Shown: positions 23,748-32,247 of the stretch, in pieces | How the letters are laid out: each line of letters begins with the position of its first letter | Position numbering within the stretch: position 1 is the stretch's first letter | Source: Streptomyces sp. NBC_00286 | GTDB taxonomy: Bacteria; Actinomycetota; Actinomycetes; Streptomycetales; Streptomycetaceae | Assembly: GCF_036173125.1 (NCBI RefSeq) | Contig: NZ_CP108054.1 | Coordinates: 3,596,001-3,660,000 of the forward strand | Direction of reading: 5' to 3' | DNA length: 64,000 nucleotides | Translations under genes and position numbers: made by a program | The notes under the pieces: generated by a model | Told to the model about the DNA's origin: nothing | What the model saw: the letters and a program-made list of their open reading frames with translations, nothing else | Databases searched by the model: none

Positions 23748-25292
23748 CTACGCCAGCGGGCCCGTCACGGGCTCGGCCGCAGCGACCAGATGCCCCCCGC
23801 GTACGAAGGCGTCGGCGGCCTCCAGGTCCGGCGCGAGGAAGCGGTCCGGGCCCGGCCCCTGGACGCCCGCCGCACGGACCGCGTCGATGACCGCGCGGGA
23901 GGCGGGGGCCGGGGTGAGGCCCTCGCGGAGTTCGATGGCGCGGGTGGCGGCGTACAGCTCGATGGCGACGATCCGAGTGAGGCTGTCGACGGCCGTACGG
24001 AGCTTGCGGGCGGCCGACCAGCCCATCGACACATGGTCCTCCTGCATCGCGGAGGACGGGATCGAGTCGGCCGAGGCCGGGACGGCGAGCCGCTTCATCT
24101 CGCTGACCAGGGCGGCCTGCGTGTACTGGGCGATCATCAGCCCGCTGTCCACACCCGCGTCGTCCGCGAGGAAGGGCGGCAGCCCGTGCGAGCGGTTCTT
24201 GTCGAGGAGGCGGTCGGTGCGGCGCTCGGCGATCGAGCCGAGGTCGGCGGCTGCGATCGCCAGGAAGTCCAGTACGTACGCGACGGGGGCGCCGTGGAAG
24301 TTGCCGTTCGACTCCACGCGGCCGTCGGGCAGGACGACGGGGTTGTCGACGGCGGAGGCGAGCTCGCGGTCGGCCACCAGGCGGGCATGCGCCATGGTGT
24401 CGCGGCCCGCGCCGGCGACCTGGGGGGCGCAGCGCACGGAGTACGCGTCCTGGACGCGCGGGGCGTCACCCTGGTGGTGACCGGTGAGGCCGGAACCCTT
24501 CAACACGGCGAGCATGTTGGCGGCACTGGCGCCCTGGCCGGGGTGCGGGCGGATGTCATGCAGCTCGGGGGCGAGGACCTTGTCGGTGCCGAGCAGCGCC
24601 TCGAGGGAGAGGGCCGCGGTGATGTCGGCGGACTTGTAGAGGGTGTCGAGGTCGGCCAGGGCCATGATCAGCATGCCGAGCATGCCGTCGGTGCCGTTGA
24701 GGAGGGCGAGGCCTTCCTTCTCGCGCAGCTCGACGGGCTCTATGCCGTGCTCGGCGAGGAGCACACCGGCCGGACGTACGACTCCGTCGGGGCCCTCCGC
24801 GTCGCCCTCGCCCATCAGCGTCAGGGCGCAGTGGGAGAGCGGTGCGAGGTCGCCGGAGCAGCCGAGGGATCCGTACTCGTGCACGACCGGGGTGATGCCC
24901 GCGTTCAGGATGTCGGCCATGGTCTGCGCGACGGCGGGGCGTACGCCGGTCCGTCCCGAGCAGACGGTCTTGAGCCGCAGGAACATCAGGGCGCGTACGA
25001 CTTCCCGCTCGACGCGCGGGCCCATCCCGGCGGCGTGCGAGCGCACGATGTTGCGCTGGAGCTGGGCGCGCATCTCGGGGCTGATGTGCCGGGTCGCCAG
25101 GGCGCCGAACCCGGTGGACACCCCGTACACGGGTTCCGGCTTGGCCGCCAGCGCGTCCACGATTTCGCGAGCGGCAGCGAGCGCCGCCACGGCGTCCTCG
25201 GAGAGCTCGACGCGCGCTCCGCCGCGCGCCACGGCGAGCACGTCGGCCGCGGTGACACCGGTCGTCCCCACCACCACAGTATGCATATCCAT
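23748..25292 (-). CDS. hutH: Histidine ammonia-lyase
   Basis: 514 aa from ATG 25292; an ATG two codons later is equally possible. It converts L-histidine to urocanate and ammonia, the first step of histidine catabolism, in the cytoplasm. Family motifs: YGVSTGFGALA, NIVRSHAAGMG, HEYGSLGCSGDLAPLSHCAL and KPQEDH-like SSAMQEDHVSMGW. The electrophilic MIO cofactor forms from the tripeptide in GCSGD; here it is Cys-Ser-Gly rather than the Ala-Ser-Gly of many homologues, a variant I recall from streptomycete histidases. No other hut gene is adjacent, as is usual in Streptomyces. Confidence 0.95.
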   Translation of the reverse strand: MDMHTVVVGTTGVTAADVLAVARGGARVELSEDAVAALAAAREIVDALAAKPEPVYGVSTGFGALATRHISPEMRAQLQRNIVRSHAAGMGPRVEREVVRALMFLRLKTVCSGRTGVRPAVAQTMADILNAGITPVVHEYGSLGCSGDLAPLSHCALTLMGEGDAEGPDGVVRPAGVLLAEHGIEPVELREKEGLALLNGTDGMLGMLIMALADLDTLYKSADITAALSLEALLGTDKVLAPELHDIRPHPGQGASAANMLAVLKGSGLTGHHQGDAPRVQDAYSVRCAPQVAGAGRDTMAHARLVADRELASAVDNPVVLPDGRVESNGNFHGAPVAYVLDFLAIAAADLGSIAERRTDRLLDKNRSHGLPPFLADDAGVDSGLMIAQYTQAALVSEMKRLAVPASADSIPSSAMQEDHVSMGWSAARKLRTAVDSLTRIVAIELYAATRAIELREGLTPAPASRAVIDAVRAAGVQGPGPDRFLAPDLEAADAFVRGGHLVAAAEPVTGPLA

Positions 25293-25392
25293 ATTCAGGA
25301 GCCTAGAGAGTGAATCGCCAATTGTCACGACCGCTGCCGGGCCGAGGTCCTTACAGAGACTCACGGGAGCCTGGCGGTGCCCTGCGCGGGGC

Positions 25393-26010
25393 ATGAGTGG
25401 CGCCGTCCGTGGGACGCGGGTCCGTATGAACCACAGCGCCCTCCGTACGGATCACAGCACTCAGTGCACCGAACCGGTCACGGCCGTCTTCACCTGGAAG
25501 GTACGCCCCGGAAGGGAAGCCGAGTTCGAGCGGTGGACCCATGGCATCACCCGCAGCGCGTCGCGGTTCCCCGGGAACCAGGGGGTCGCCTGGCTGCGCC
25601 CCGAGGACGGGCACCGCTTCCACGTGGTGGTGCACTTCGCCGACCCGGAGCGGCTGTCGCAGTGGCTGACGTCCCGGGAGCGGGCGGACTGGCACGCGCG
25701 GATCGAGGGCATCGCCACCGAGATCAGCGGCGAGCGGCAGTCGACCACCGGGATGGAGACCTGGTTCAGTCTGCCCGGTACGACGGTGCAGTCCCCGCCC
25801 CGCTGGAAGATGGTGCTGACCACGTTCCTCGCGGCCTATCCGCTCGTCCTGCTGGTCCAGTGGCTGCTCGTGCCCTATACGACGAGCTGGCCGCTGCCGC
25901 TCCGCGCGGTGGTCTTCCCGGCGGTGCTGCTGCCCACGCTGACGTACGTACTGATGCCGCGCCTCAGCCGACTGCTGCGGCTGTGGCTCTATCCGTCGCC
26001 GTCGCCGTAG
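25393..26010 (+). CDS. Antibiotic-biosynthesis-monooxygenase domain protein with membrane tail
   Basis: 205 aa from ATG 25393; ATG 25426 would give 194 aa. The central ABM ferredoxin-like domain (VTAVFTWKVRPGREAEFERW, FPGNQGVAWLRPEDGHRFHV) is followed by two C-terminal membrane helices (MVLTTFLAAYPLVLLVQWLL and AVVFPAVLLPTLTYVL) and a short cytoplasmic tail. The ABM domain would face the cytoplasm and may oxidise a hydrophobic substrate at the membrane; the substrate is unknown. It is divergent from hutH and convergent with the GGDEF gene. Confidence 0.83.
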   Translation: MSGAVRGTRVRMNHSALRTDHSTQCTEPVTAVFTWKVRPGREAEFERWTHGITRSASRFPGNQGVAWLRPEDGHRFHVVVHFADPERLSQWLTSRERADWHARIEGIATEISGERQSTTGMETWFSLPGTTVQSPPRWKMVLTTFLAAYPLVLLVQWLLVPYTTSWPLPLRAVVFPAVLLPTLTYVLMPRLSRLLRLWLYPSPSP

Positions 26011-26038
26011 GCGGCCGGGGACGGGAGCCGGGCGGGGG

Positions 26039-27190
26039 TCAGGGGGTGCGGCCCCGGAACCGGCGCCGGTCCCCCGGCAGCTCGGGCGGGGGCCGGTCGG
26101 CGAGGCGGACGACCGGGTCCTCGGCGCCGCCCTCGCGACCCGCGACCACGGGTTTGGGGGAGCGGGCGGCCTTGGCCCGGTACTGGGCGGCGTCCGCGAG
26201 ACGGAACAGGCGGCGGGCCGAGCGGACAGCGCCGATGGGGTCCCCGGTGGAGGCGACACCGCACGCGACGCCCTCGCCGAACTCCAACTCGGCGGCCCGG
26301 CGGCACAGTTCATCGGCGACGCGGACGACCTCGTCGGCGGCCGGCCCCAGCGAGAGCAGGCAGAACTCGTCGCCGCCGAGGCGGGCGGCGAGCGTGCCGG
26401 GGAGCATCGCGCCGCACAGCGAGAGGACCGAGCCGAACCGCTCCAGGAGCTGGTCGCCCGCGGCATGGCCCCGGGTGTCGTTGACGCGTTTCAGGCCGTT
26501 GACGTCGCAGACCACGAGGCTGACGACCGCACCGTCGGCGCGATGCCGCTCGAGGGCCTCGTCGAGGCGTACGTCCACGGCGCGGCGGTTCGCGAGGCCG
26601 GTCAGCGCGTCCGTGAAGGCGAGCCGTCGGACCTCCTCCAGGCGTTCGGTCTGGGCGATCCCGGCGGCGGCGACCGAGGCGAGAACGGTCGCGAAGTCGG
26701 CGTCGGCGCGCGCGAAGACGGGGGCTCCCGCCCGGCGGGCCACATACAGCTCGCCCCAGGCCCTGCCGTGCAGCACTATCGGCGCGACGACACAGCAGCC
26801 GCGCCCGCGCCTGCGCAGCGCGGCGACCCTCTGGTGGCAGTACCCGGCGCGGTCCCCGGCCGGCCCCTCGGCCGTCTCCACCCAGGCATTGGTCCCGCCG
26901 CCGGCCGCCCACCGCTCGTGCAGGAACTCCGTGATCTCGGGGAACTGATGCACCGGGTAGGCCTCGGCGTCGGGGTACTCCTCCTCGTCCGCCGCCCGCT
27001 CCCCCACGTTCACCAGCACCCGCAGCCGGCCGAGCTCCCGCTCCCACACGGACACCGCGGCGAAACTCCCGGCCAGCGCGTGACAGGCGCCCACCGCGGC
27101 GGCATGCCACGACTCCTGCGGGGTGCGCGCGGCGGCCATGCCCTGCGCCAGCGCCACCACGGCCCTCAGCCGCATATCGTCACCGCCCAT
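26039..27190 (-). CDS. GAF-GGDEF diguanylate cyclase (CdgE-like)
   Basis: 383 aa. A GAF-type sensor domain (about 20-185, WHAAAVGACHALAGSFAAVS, RGRGCCVVAPIVLHGRAWGE) precedes a GGDEF domain (about 200-355) with DALTGLANRRAVD and the active signature RLGGDEFC, so it should make c-di-GMP. No membrane segment is seen. Next to hutH in S. coelicolor lies a GGDEF gene that I recall as cdgE (SCO4931), and this looks like its orthologue; c-di-GMP holds BldD-dependent development in the vegetative phase in Streptomyces. The Pro/Arg-rich C-terminus is probably disordered. Confidence 0.88.
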   Translation of the reverse strand: MGGDDMRLRAVVALAQGMAAARTPQESWHAAAVGACHALAGSFAAVSVWERELGRLRVLVNVGERAADEEEYPDAEAYPVHQFPEITEFLHERWAAGGGTNAWVETAEGPAGDRAGYCHQRVAALRRRGRGCCVVAPIVLHGRAWGELYVARRAGAPVFARADADFATVLASVAAAGIAQTERLEEVRRLAFTDALTGLANRRAVDVRLDEALERHRADGAVVSLVVCDVNGLKRVNDTRGHAAGDQLLERFGSVLSLCGAMLPGTLAARLGGDEFCLLSLGPAADEVVRVADELCRRAAELEFGEGVACGVASTGDPIGAVRSARRLFRLADAAQYRAKAARSPKPVVAGREGGAEDPVVRLADRPPPELPGDRRRFRGRTP

Positions 27191-27275
27191 TACTCCAGGT
27201 TAAGGATATTTGCGGTGATTTGGGATACCGAGGCGCCGAACAGGGGGTTACGGGGGCACGGCGTTCGGCCGCCCG

Positions 27276-28106
27276 CTACTCCCCCGGCCAGTCCGGCGCG
27301 CGCTTCTCGTTGAACGCCGCGACTCCCTCCGCCCGGTCCCCCGAGAAGGCGACCGAACGCCATGCCGCGTCCTCGACCTCCAGGCCCGTACGCAGGTCCA
27401 GGCCCTGTCCGAGGCGGAGGGCGCGCTTGGCGGCGCGCAGGCCTACGGGGGAGTTCGCGGCGATCCGTGCGCCCAGCGCGAGCGCCTCCTCGCGGTCGCG
27501 GCCCGCCTCGACGAGGTCGTCCACGAGCCCCAGCTCCCGCGCCTCGGCGGCCTCGACGCGTCGCGCGGTGAAGACCAGTTCGGCCGCGCGTGCCGCGCCG
27601 ACCCGGCGCGGCAGCAGCTGCGTACCGCCGCCGCCCGGGATCACCCCGACGGACACCTCGGGCAGGCCCACCACGGCCGTACGGTCCGCCACGATCAGGT
27701 CGCAGGCCAGCGCGAGCTCGAAGCCGCCGCCCAGCGCGTAGCCGTGCACGGCCGCGATGGTGGGCATCGGCAGGTCCAGTACGCCGGTGTACGCGGCCCG
27801 TGCCACCGGCCGCTGCCGCACCAGCTCGGCGTCCGTGAGCGAGTTGCGCTCCTTCAGGTCGGCGCCGACGCAGAAGGCTCGCTCGTGGGTGGAGGTCAGC
27901 ACGACCACGCGTACGTCGCGGTCGGCGGCCAGTGCCTCGCAGGCGGCGGAGAGGGAGCGGGCCATCTCGGTCGATACGGCGTTCATGGCCTTGGGGCGGT
28001 CGAGCGCGAGCTCTGCGACGTGGTCGTGGGCGGTCGCGTCCGCGTCCGCGTGCGCGCGGTCGTGGCGTCGTACGGCCACGAACTCGCCGTAGCGCTGCTC
28101 GGCCAT
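27276..28106 (-). CDS. Enoyl-CoA hydratase/isomerase (crotonase family)
   Basis: 276 aa. Crotonase motifs: HVAELALDRPKAMNAVSTEM, the oxyanion hole around ERAFCVGADLKE, AAVHGYALGGGFELALACDL and LPEVSVGVIPGGGGTQLLPR, where the first Glu is the usual catalytic position. The first 30 residues are an Ala/Asp/His-rich extension (RAHADADATAHDH). It acts on acyl-CoA thioesters in beta-oxidation or branched-chain catabolism; the exact substrate is not evident. AGGAGG lies just before the start. It is preceded by the first composite intergenic repeat. Confidence 0.9.
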   Translation of the reverse strand: MAEQRYGEFVAVRRHDRAHADADATAHDHVAELALDRPKAMNAVSTEMARSLSAACEALAADRDVRVVVLTSTHERAFCVGADLKERNSLTDAELVRQRPVARAAYTGVLDLPMPTIAAVHGYALGGGFELALACDLIVADRTAVVGLPEVSVGVIPGGGGTQLLPRRVGAARAAELVFTARRVEAAEARELGLVDDLVEAGRDREEALALGARIAANSPVGLRAAKRALRLGQGLDLRTGLEVEDAAWRSVAFSGDRAEGVAAFNEKRAPDWPGE

Positions 28107-28185
28107 GGCATCCTCCTTGGTTAACGAGGGTTAACTTGCGTGGCTCTGATCATCCCAGGGGGGTGCCTCCGGCGATAGGGCGGGG

Positions 28186-28249
28186 GCGGGTTGTGTGTGG
28201 CTGGTCGCGCCCACGCGGCGGAGCCGCAAATTGACACCGCCCCGCGGGG
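28186..28249 (-). repeat. REP-like dispersed repeat, copy 3 (inverted)
   Basis: Minus-strand copy of the family, seen as GTGGCTGGTCGCGCCCACG, GCGGCGGAGCCGC and AAATTGACA. It joins directly onto the 61-bp tandem array. Confidence 0.8.
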
Positions 28250-28493
28250 TGCCTCCGGCGGTTGGGCGGCTGCGGGTGCGTGGTGGCTGCTCGCGCAGTT
28301 CCCCGCGGGGTGCCTCCGGCGGTTGTGCGGCTGCGGGTGCGTGGTGGTTGCTCGCGCAGTTCCCCGCGGGGTGCCTCCGGCGGTTGTGCGGGTGCGGGTG
28401 CGTGGTGGTTGCTCGCGCAGTTCCCCGCGGGGTGCCTCCGGCGGTTGTGCGGGTGCGGGTGCGTGGTGGTTGCTCGCGCAGTTCCCCGCGCCC
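28250..28493 (+). repeat. Four tandem 61-bp repeats (composite element copy A, 5' part)
   Basis: Units start at 28250, 28311, 28372 and 28433 and are nearly identical. Each begins TGCCTCCGGCGGTTG and ends CGCGCAGTTCCCCGCGGGG, with a CCCCGCGGGG palindrome at each junction. They form the first part of a composite element that runs to about 28915 and ends in a CTGGGGGC-GCA-GCCCCCAG hairpin followed by TTTCGGG (28874-28898). The whole 28107-29043 interval holds no gene. Confidence 0.9.
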
Positions 28494-28521
28494 CTGGGGT
28501 GCGTGGTGGGTGCGGGGCCGC

Positions 28522-28629
28522 GGGCCGGTGCGTCAGCCCGTCGCCAACAGGGCATACGACCCCGTGCTGACACAGGGCGCAGCAGTGCCCAGACCGAAGC
28601 TAAGCGACGGACATACGACGCACCGGCCC
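28522..28629 (+). repeat. 108-nt triple-stem module, copy A
   Basis: Outer stem GGGCCGGTGCGTC/GACGCACCGGCCC (28522-28534 with 28617-28629), middle stem CCGTCGC/GCGACGG, inner stem GGGCAU/GUGCCC with one G-U pair. The same 108-nt layout recurs at 38025-38132 (opposite strand) and 42921-43028. No protein-coding potential is shared between copies. It could be a structured RNA or a DNA cruciform element. Confidence 0.75.
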
Positions 28630-29043
28630 ACGTCCCCTCCCACCGGCGGGAAGCTGCCGGTTTCGTGCGGGGCGCGGGCTTGTCGGCTCGCTTGCTCTTC
28701 GAGGGTGCGGCCAGTCGCAGGCATTTCAGGGGCGCGGGGAACTGCGCGACCAGCCACAACGCACCCGCACCCGCGACACAACTGTCACCCACCACCCCGG
28801 TAGGCACCCCACCGCCCGCGGCAGGCTCCCCACCCACCCCGCAAACCCACCCACCCGCCGTAGGCAGGGGGCCTGGGGGCGCAGCCCCCAGTTTCGGGAA
28901 GGGGCGGGGCTGGGGCAAAAAACCCTTACACGCCGAACCCTTTCGGGTGATGTGCGGGCGAACGCCGTCGGCCCGCGCGGCGACGCGCATAGCCTGCGCA
29001 CCGCGACAGCGCGCCGGGGGCGCGTTCACTTGGGGGAGAGCAC

Positions 29044-29658
29044 ATGCGGGACGCGGTGGCCGACGGCCGGACAACGGTGCACGAGGCGGATCCGTGCAGA
29101 ACGGAGCGGCCACGCGGGCGTCATCGCAAGCCACGGCCCCGGCGGATGCTGGTCACCGTGGGAGGACTGGCGTTGGCGGCCGGGGCACTGAGCCTGATGC
29201 GGCTCGCGCCGGAGCCGCCGGGCGGGACTGGCGGGGGCGTCACCGCCACGGACATCGACCCCGCGGAGATCGAAGCCGCCGACATCGAACCCGCCGACGT
29301 CGAGCCGACAGCGGTCGGGGCCACGCAGGCCCCTGCTCCGGTCTCGGACACGGGGGAGGCCGCAGCCGAGGGCACCCCGACGCCCCGTACGTCCGCCTCG
29401 CCCGCTGCCAAGCCGCCGCCGAACCGCGGCGACCAGCCCGAGGGGCCCGCGGACCCGACCGTCACACCCAAAGGGCCGCTACCCACGCCGTCAGGCAAAA
29501 CCAACCCGCACGACGCGACCGAAGGCCCCACACCCGCGAAGCCGCCCGCCGGCAACCCATCGACCCCCAACCCTCAGCCACAGCCACCGACCCCGCCCCC
29601 CGGCGACCGAACCCTGTGCGTACCGATCGTGGGCCTCTGCCTGGACGCCCCTGGCTGA
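29044..29658 (+). CDS. Membrane-anchored Pro/Thr-rich protein, unknown function
   Basis: 204 aa, ATG with GGGAGAG 4 nt upstream. A basic N-terminus (RTERPRGRHRKPRPRR) precedes one membrane helix or uncleaved signal (MLVTVGGLALAAGALSLMRL, about 35-54). The rest is low-complexity Pro/Thr/Ala/Glu sequence with an acidic repeat (TATDIDPAEI, EAADIEPADVEP). It ends with a short distinct motif containing two cysteines (LCVPIVGLCLDAPG) that may form a disulfide outside the cell. It lies between the composite repeat and cya. I recognise no family. Confidence 0.7.
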   Translation: MRDAVADGRTTVHEADPCRTERPRGRHRKPRPRRMLVTVGGLALAAGALSLMRLAPEPPGGTGGGVTATDIDPAEIEAADIEPADVEPTAVGATQAPAPVSDTGEAAAEGTPTPRTSASPAAKPPPNRGDQPEGPADPTVTPKGPLPTPSGKTNPHDATEGPTPAKPPAGNPSTPNPQPQPPTPPPGDRTLCVPIVGLCLDAPG

Positions 29659-29680
29659 GACCTGGCACTCCGGCTGAGGC

Positions 29681-30889
29681 TCAGCTGTCCCGGCGGGTCA
29701 GCAGCCACGGCTCGACCACGCCGAGCCCGCGCACCGGCCGCTGCCACATCGGCTGCAGCGCGAAGCGGTACGTCGGCGGCTCCTCGCCCTCCTTCTCCGC
29801 CGCGGCAGCCGCTTCGGCGGCCTCCGCCTCGGAGGCGGGCGCGTCGCCCGTGCGCGTCAGCTCCTCCGCGAGCGCGCTGTCCACCAGGACAGCGTCCTTA
29901 GGGGCTATCGAGGTGAGCCGCGAGGCGAGGTTCACGGTCGCGCCGAAGACGTCACCCATGCGAGTCGTCACCGTGCCGAAGGCGATGCCGACGCGCAGTT
30001 CGGGCATCGTCTCGTCGTTGGCCATGGTCTCGATGAGACGCAGGGCGATCTCGGCGGCGACGCCCGGATCGTCGGCTGCGTACAGCACCTCGTCGCCCAG
30101 GGTCTTGATCAGGCGGCCCCCGTGCGCGGCCACCAGGTCCGCGGAGGTGGTCTCGAAGGCTTCGACGAGTTCGCCGAGTTCTTCTTCCTCCATGCGGCGC
30201 GTCAGGCGCGTAAAGCCGACGAGGTCCGCGAAGCCGACGGCGAGGCGGCGGTCCACCATCTCCTCGTCGTCCGCGGCCTGTACGACCCGGCCGGTCGCGG
30301 CGGCGAGCTGGCGGCGCCAGACGTAGACGAGGAACTCCTCCAGCTCGGGCAGCAGCAGCTCGACCAGGGGGTACGTCACTTCCGTGCGGGTCATGCCCGG
30401 CTCGGGCGGCTCGGTCAGGCCCTCCAGGAACGAGTCGATCTGCCACTCGGCGAGGCGGGCGGTGGTCTGGCCGGTGGAACGCGCGACCTGGATCGCCATG
30501 GCCTCGCTCAGCAGCCCCGCCTCCACCAGACCGGCAAGCCTCCGCAACGCGAGTACGTCCGCCTCCGTGAGCGCCCTGGCCTGGCCGATGTCGGCGAAGC
30601 CCATGGCCCGCCAGAAACGTGACGCCAGGTCCATGGAGACACCCGCGCTGCGGGCCGCCTGGAACGGGGTGTAGCGCCGTTCGGCTCCGAGGATGAGCTG
30701 TTCCAGGCGGAGGGCGAGGGGGTCGTGGTCGTCGCCGGAATCGTCCGGGTGCGCGTCCACCCGGTCGTGTGCCTCGACCCGGTCGATCCGCGCGGCCGAG
30801 GCACCGGCGACGGAACCGGCGCCGCGCCCCGGCTCACCGTCGGAGGCGGGGTGTGCACCCGTGCCGGAACCCGAGTCGTCGACGGTCAC
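29681..30889 (-). CDS. cya: Class III adenylate cyclase
   Basis: 402 aa, GTG start. The N-terminal half is the regulatory domain seen in actinobacterial Cya (LRLEQLILGAERRYTPFQAA, SRFWRAMGFADIGQARALTE). The catalytic domain (about 205-340) has the metal-binding FADLVGFTRL, the loop IKTLGDEVLYA and the transition-state NLASR. It makes cAMP in the cytoplasm; in S. coelicolor the cya product is needed for normal germination and development. A Glu/Ala-rich insertion (about 345-375) precedes the C-terminus. The position next to birA matches S. coelicolor SCO4928 as I recall it. Confidence 0.92.
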   Translation of the reverse strand: MTVDDSGSGTGAHPASDGEPGRGAGSVAGASAARIDRVEAHDRVDAHPDDSGDDHDPLALRLEQLILGAERRYTPFQAARSAGVSMDLASRFWRAMGFADIGQARALTEADVLALRRLAGLVEAGLLSEAMAIQVARSTGQTTARLAEWQIDSFLEGLTEPPEPGMTRTEVTYPLVELLLPELEEFLVYVWRRQLAAATGRVVQAADDEEMVDRRLAVGFADLVGFTRLTRRMEEEELGELVEAFETTSADLVAAHGGRLIKTLGDEVLYAADDPGVAAEIALRLIETMANDETMPELRVGIAFGTVTTRMGDVFGATVNLASRLTSIAPKDAVLVDSALAEELTRTGDAPASEAEAAEAAAAAEKEGEEPPTYRFALQPMWQRPVRGLGVVEPWLLTRRDS

Positions 30890-30940
30890 GCCTGCTGCCC
30901 TTCCGATCTGCCACGGTCACTTTCGACCGGCCTCAACTCT

Positions 30941-31080
30941 ACGGCAGGTGTGCTGTGGCTCACTCCTGTCGCGCCGGGCCGCCTGCCGTTCCGGCCGGGG
31001 TCCGGCCCGCGGCGCAGCCGCCATCAGGCGCAGCGCGCCCCGGGAGACGCAGCACGGCAGGTGTGCTGCCGCTCACTCCC
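30941..31080. repeat. 27-bp direct repeat pair upstream of cya
   Basis: ACGGCAGGTGTGCTG then three variable bases then CTCACTCC occurs at 30941-30967 and 31054-31080, 113 bp apart. Both copies lie in the 321-bp gap between birA (stop 31211) and cya (start 30889), where the cya promoter should be. Nothing else is recognised in this gap. Confidence 0.7.
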
Positions 31081-31210
31081 GCGCGGGCGAGACCCAGTAC
31101 ACCTTGGCCCACTCCAGAGTCGTACGACACGGTCAAGCCCCCGTCTCAACAACGGAACTCGGCTATCCCGCCCGTACAACCGAACTCGAGTACCCCACCC
31201 GTAGCACCAC

Positions 31211-32110
31211 TCACTTTTCCCCCTCCGCCCGCAGATGCACGATGTCCCCCGCCCCGATCGGCTGCTGCACGCCTTCGCCCGTGGCCAGCACCAGCCGTCC
31301 GTCCCCGTCGACCGCCACCGCCTCGCCCACCAGCGAGCGGTCCCCGGGCAGTTCCGCCCGTACCGTCCGTCCGAGCGTCGCGCAGCCCGCGGCGTACGTC
31401 TCCTGGAGGCGGGAGGTGGCGGGGTCGCCGCCGGCCGCGCGCCAGTCGGTGTACCAGCGCTCCAGTGAGCGCAACACGGCCCGTAGCAGCGGGTCGCGGT
31501 CGGTGATCGGGGAGCCGGCGAGGGCGAGTGATGTCGCCGTGGGGACGGGGAGTTCGTCCTCGCGGAGGGTGACGTTGATGCCGATGCCGAGCACGACGCC
31601 ATCGTTTCCGGCGCGCTCGGCGAGGATGCCGCCGACCTTGCGCTCCTCGCCGCCCACGGTGAGCAGCAGGTCGTTCGGCCACTTCAGGGCCGTGTCCACG
31701 CCGGCCGTGCGGGACAGCGCGGTGGCCGTGGCGACCCCGGCGAGCAGCGGCAGCCAGCCCCAGCGCTCGACGGGGACCTCGGCGGGCTTCAGCAGGATGG
31801 AGAAGAAGAGGCCCGAGCGCGGTGGGGCCGTCCACTGGCGGTCCAGGCGCCCGCGCCCGGCGTCCTGCTCCTCGGCCACGAGGACCGCGCCCTCCTCGGC
31901 CTTGCCGTCGGCGGCGAGGGCGACGAGGTCGGAGTTGGTGGACCCGGTACGGGACACCAACTCCACGCCGGTCCAGAGCCCTCCGTCCCGGACGAGCGCG
32001 CGGCGCAACGCGGTGGCGTTGAGGGGCGGACGGTCCAGGTCGGACCAGGGGCCGTCGTCCCGCCGATCATCGCGGCCATCGTTCGCATCTGAGTCATCTC
32101 GCGGCGTCAT
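31211..32110 (-). CDS. birA: Biotin--[acetyl-CoA-carboxylase] ligase, monofunctional
   Basis: 299 aa from ATG 32110. Biotin protein ligase signatures: SRTGSTNSDL, EEQDAGRGRLDRQW (biotinyl-AMP loop), LKWPNDLL and KVGGILAE. There is no N-terminal helix-turn-helix, so unlike E. coli BirA it should not act as a repressor. Its neighbours are the carboxylase genes pccB and pccE on the other strand, and accA2, whose BCCP domain it is expected to biotinylate. The first 35 residues are acidic and probably disordered. Confidence 0.93.
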   Translation of the reverse strand: MTPRDDSDANDGRDDRRDDGPWSDLDRPPLNATALRRALVRDGGLWTGVELVSRTGSTNSDLVALAADGKAEEGAVLVAEEQDAGRGRLDRQWTAPPRSGLFFSILLKPAEVPVERWGWLPLLAGVATATALSRTAGVDTALKWPNDLLLTVGGEERKVGGILAERAGNDGVVLGIGINVTLREDELPVPTATSLALAGSPITDRDPLLRAVLRSLERWYTDWRAAGGDPATSRLQETYAAGCATLGRTVRAELPGDRSLVGEAVAVDGDGRLVLATGEGVQQPIGAGDIVHLRAEGEK

Positions 32111-32247
32111 GCAACCCACACTAGGTGTGGTAAACGCCGCACTGCCGAACGGTAGGCACCGCACTACTCTACGGATGAGTAGCCAATCCCCCTTATGAGC
32201 ACCTCACTCGCCACGTCCCCACTGAGCAGGCAGGGAGCCCCATCCCG

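Noticed and set aside
28250..28493. Possible CRISPR array
   Set aside because: The 61-bp units are contiguous and nearly identical, with no unique spacers and no cas genes nearby.
28591..28610. GAAGCTAAGC in the 108-nt module looks like part of 5S rRNA
   Set aside because: The match is about ten bases; the rest of the module and its pairing do not fit 5S rRNA, and no 16S or 23S is nearby.
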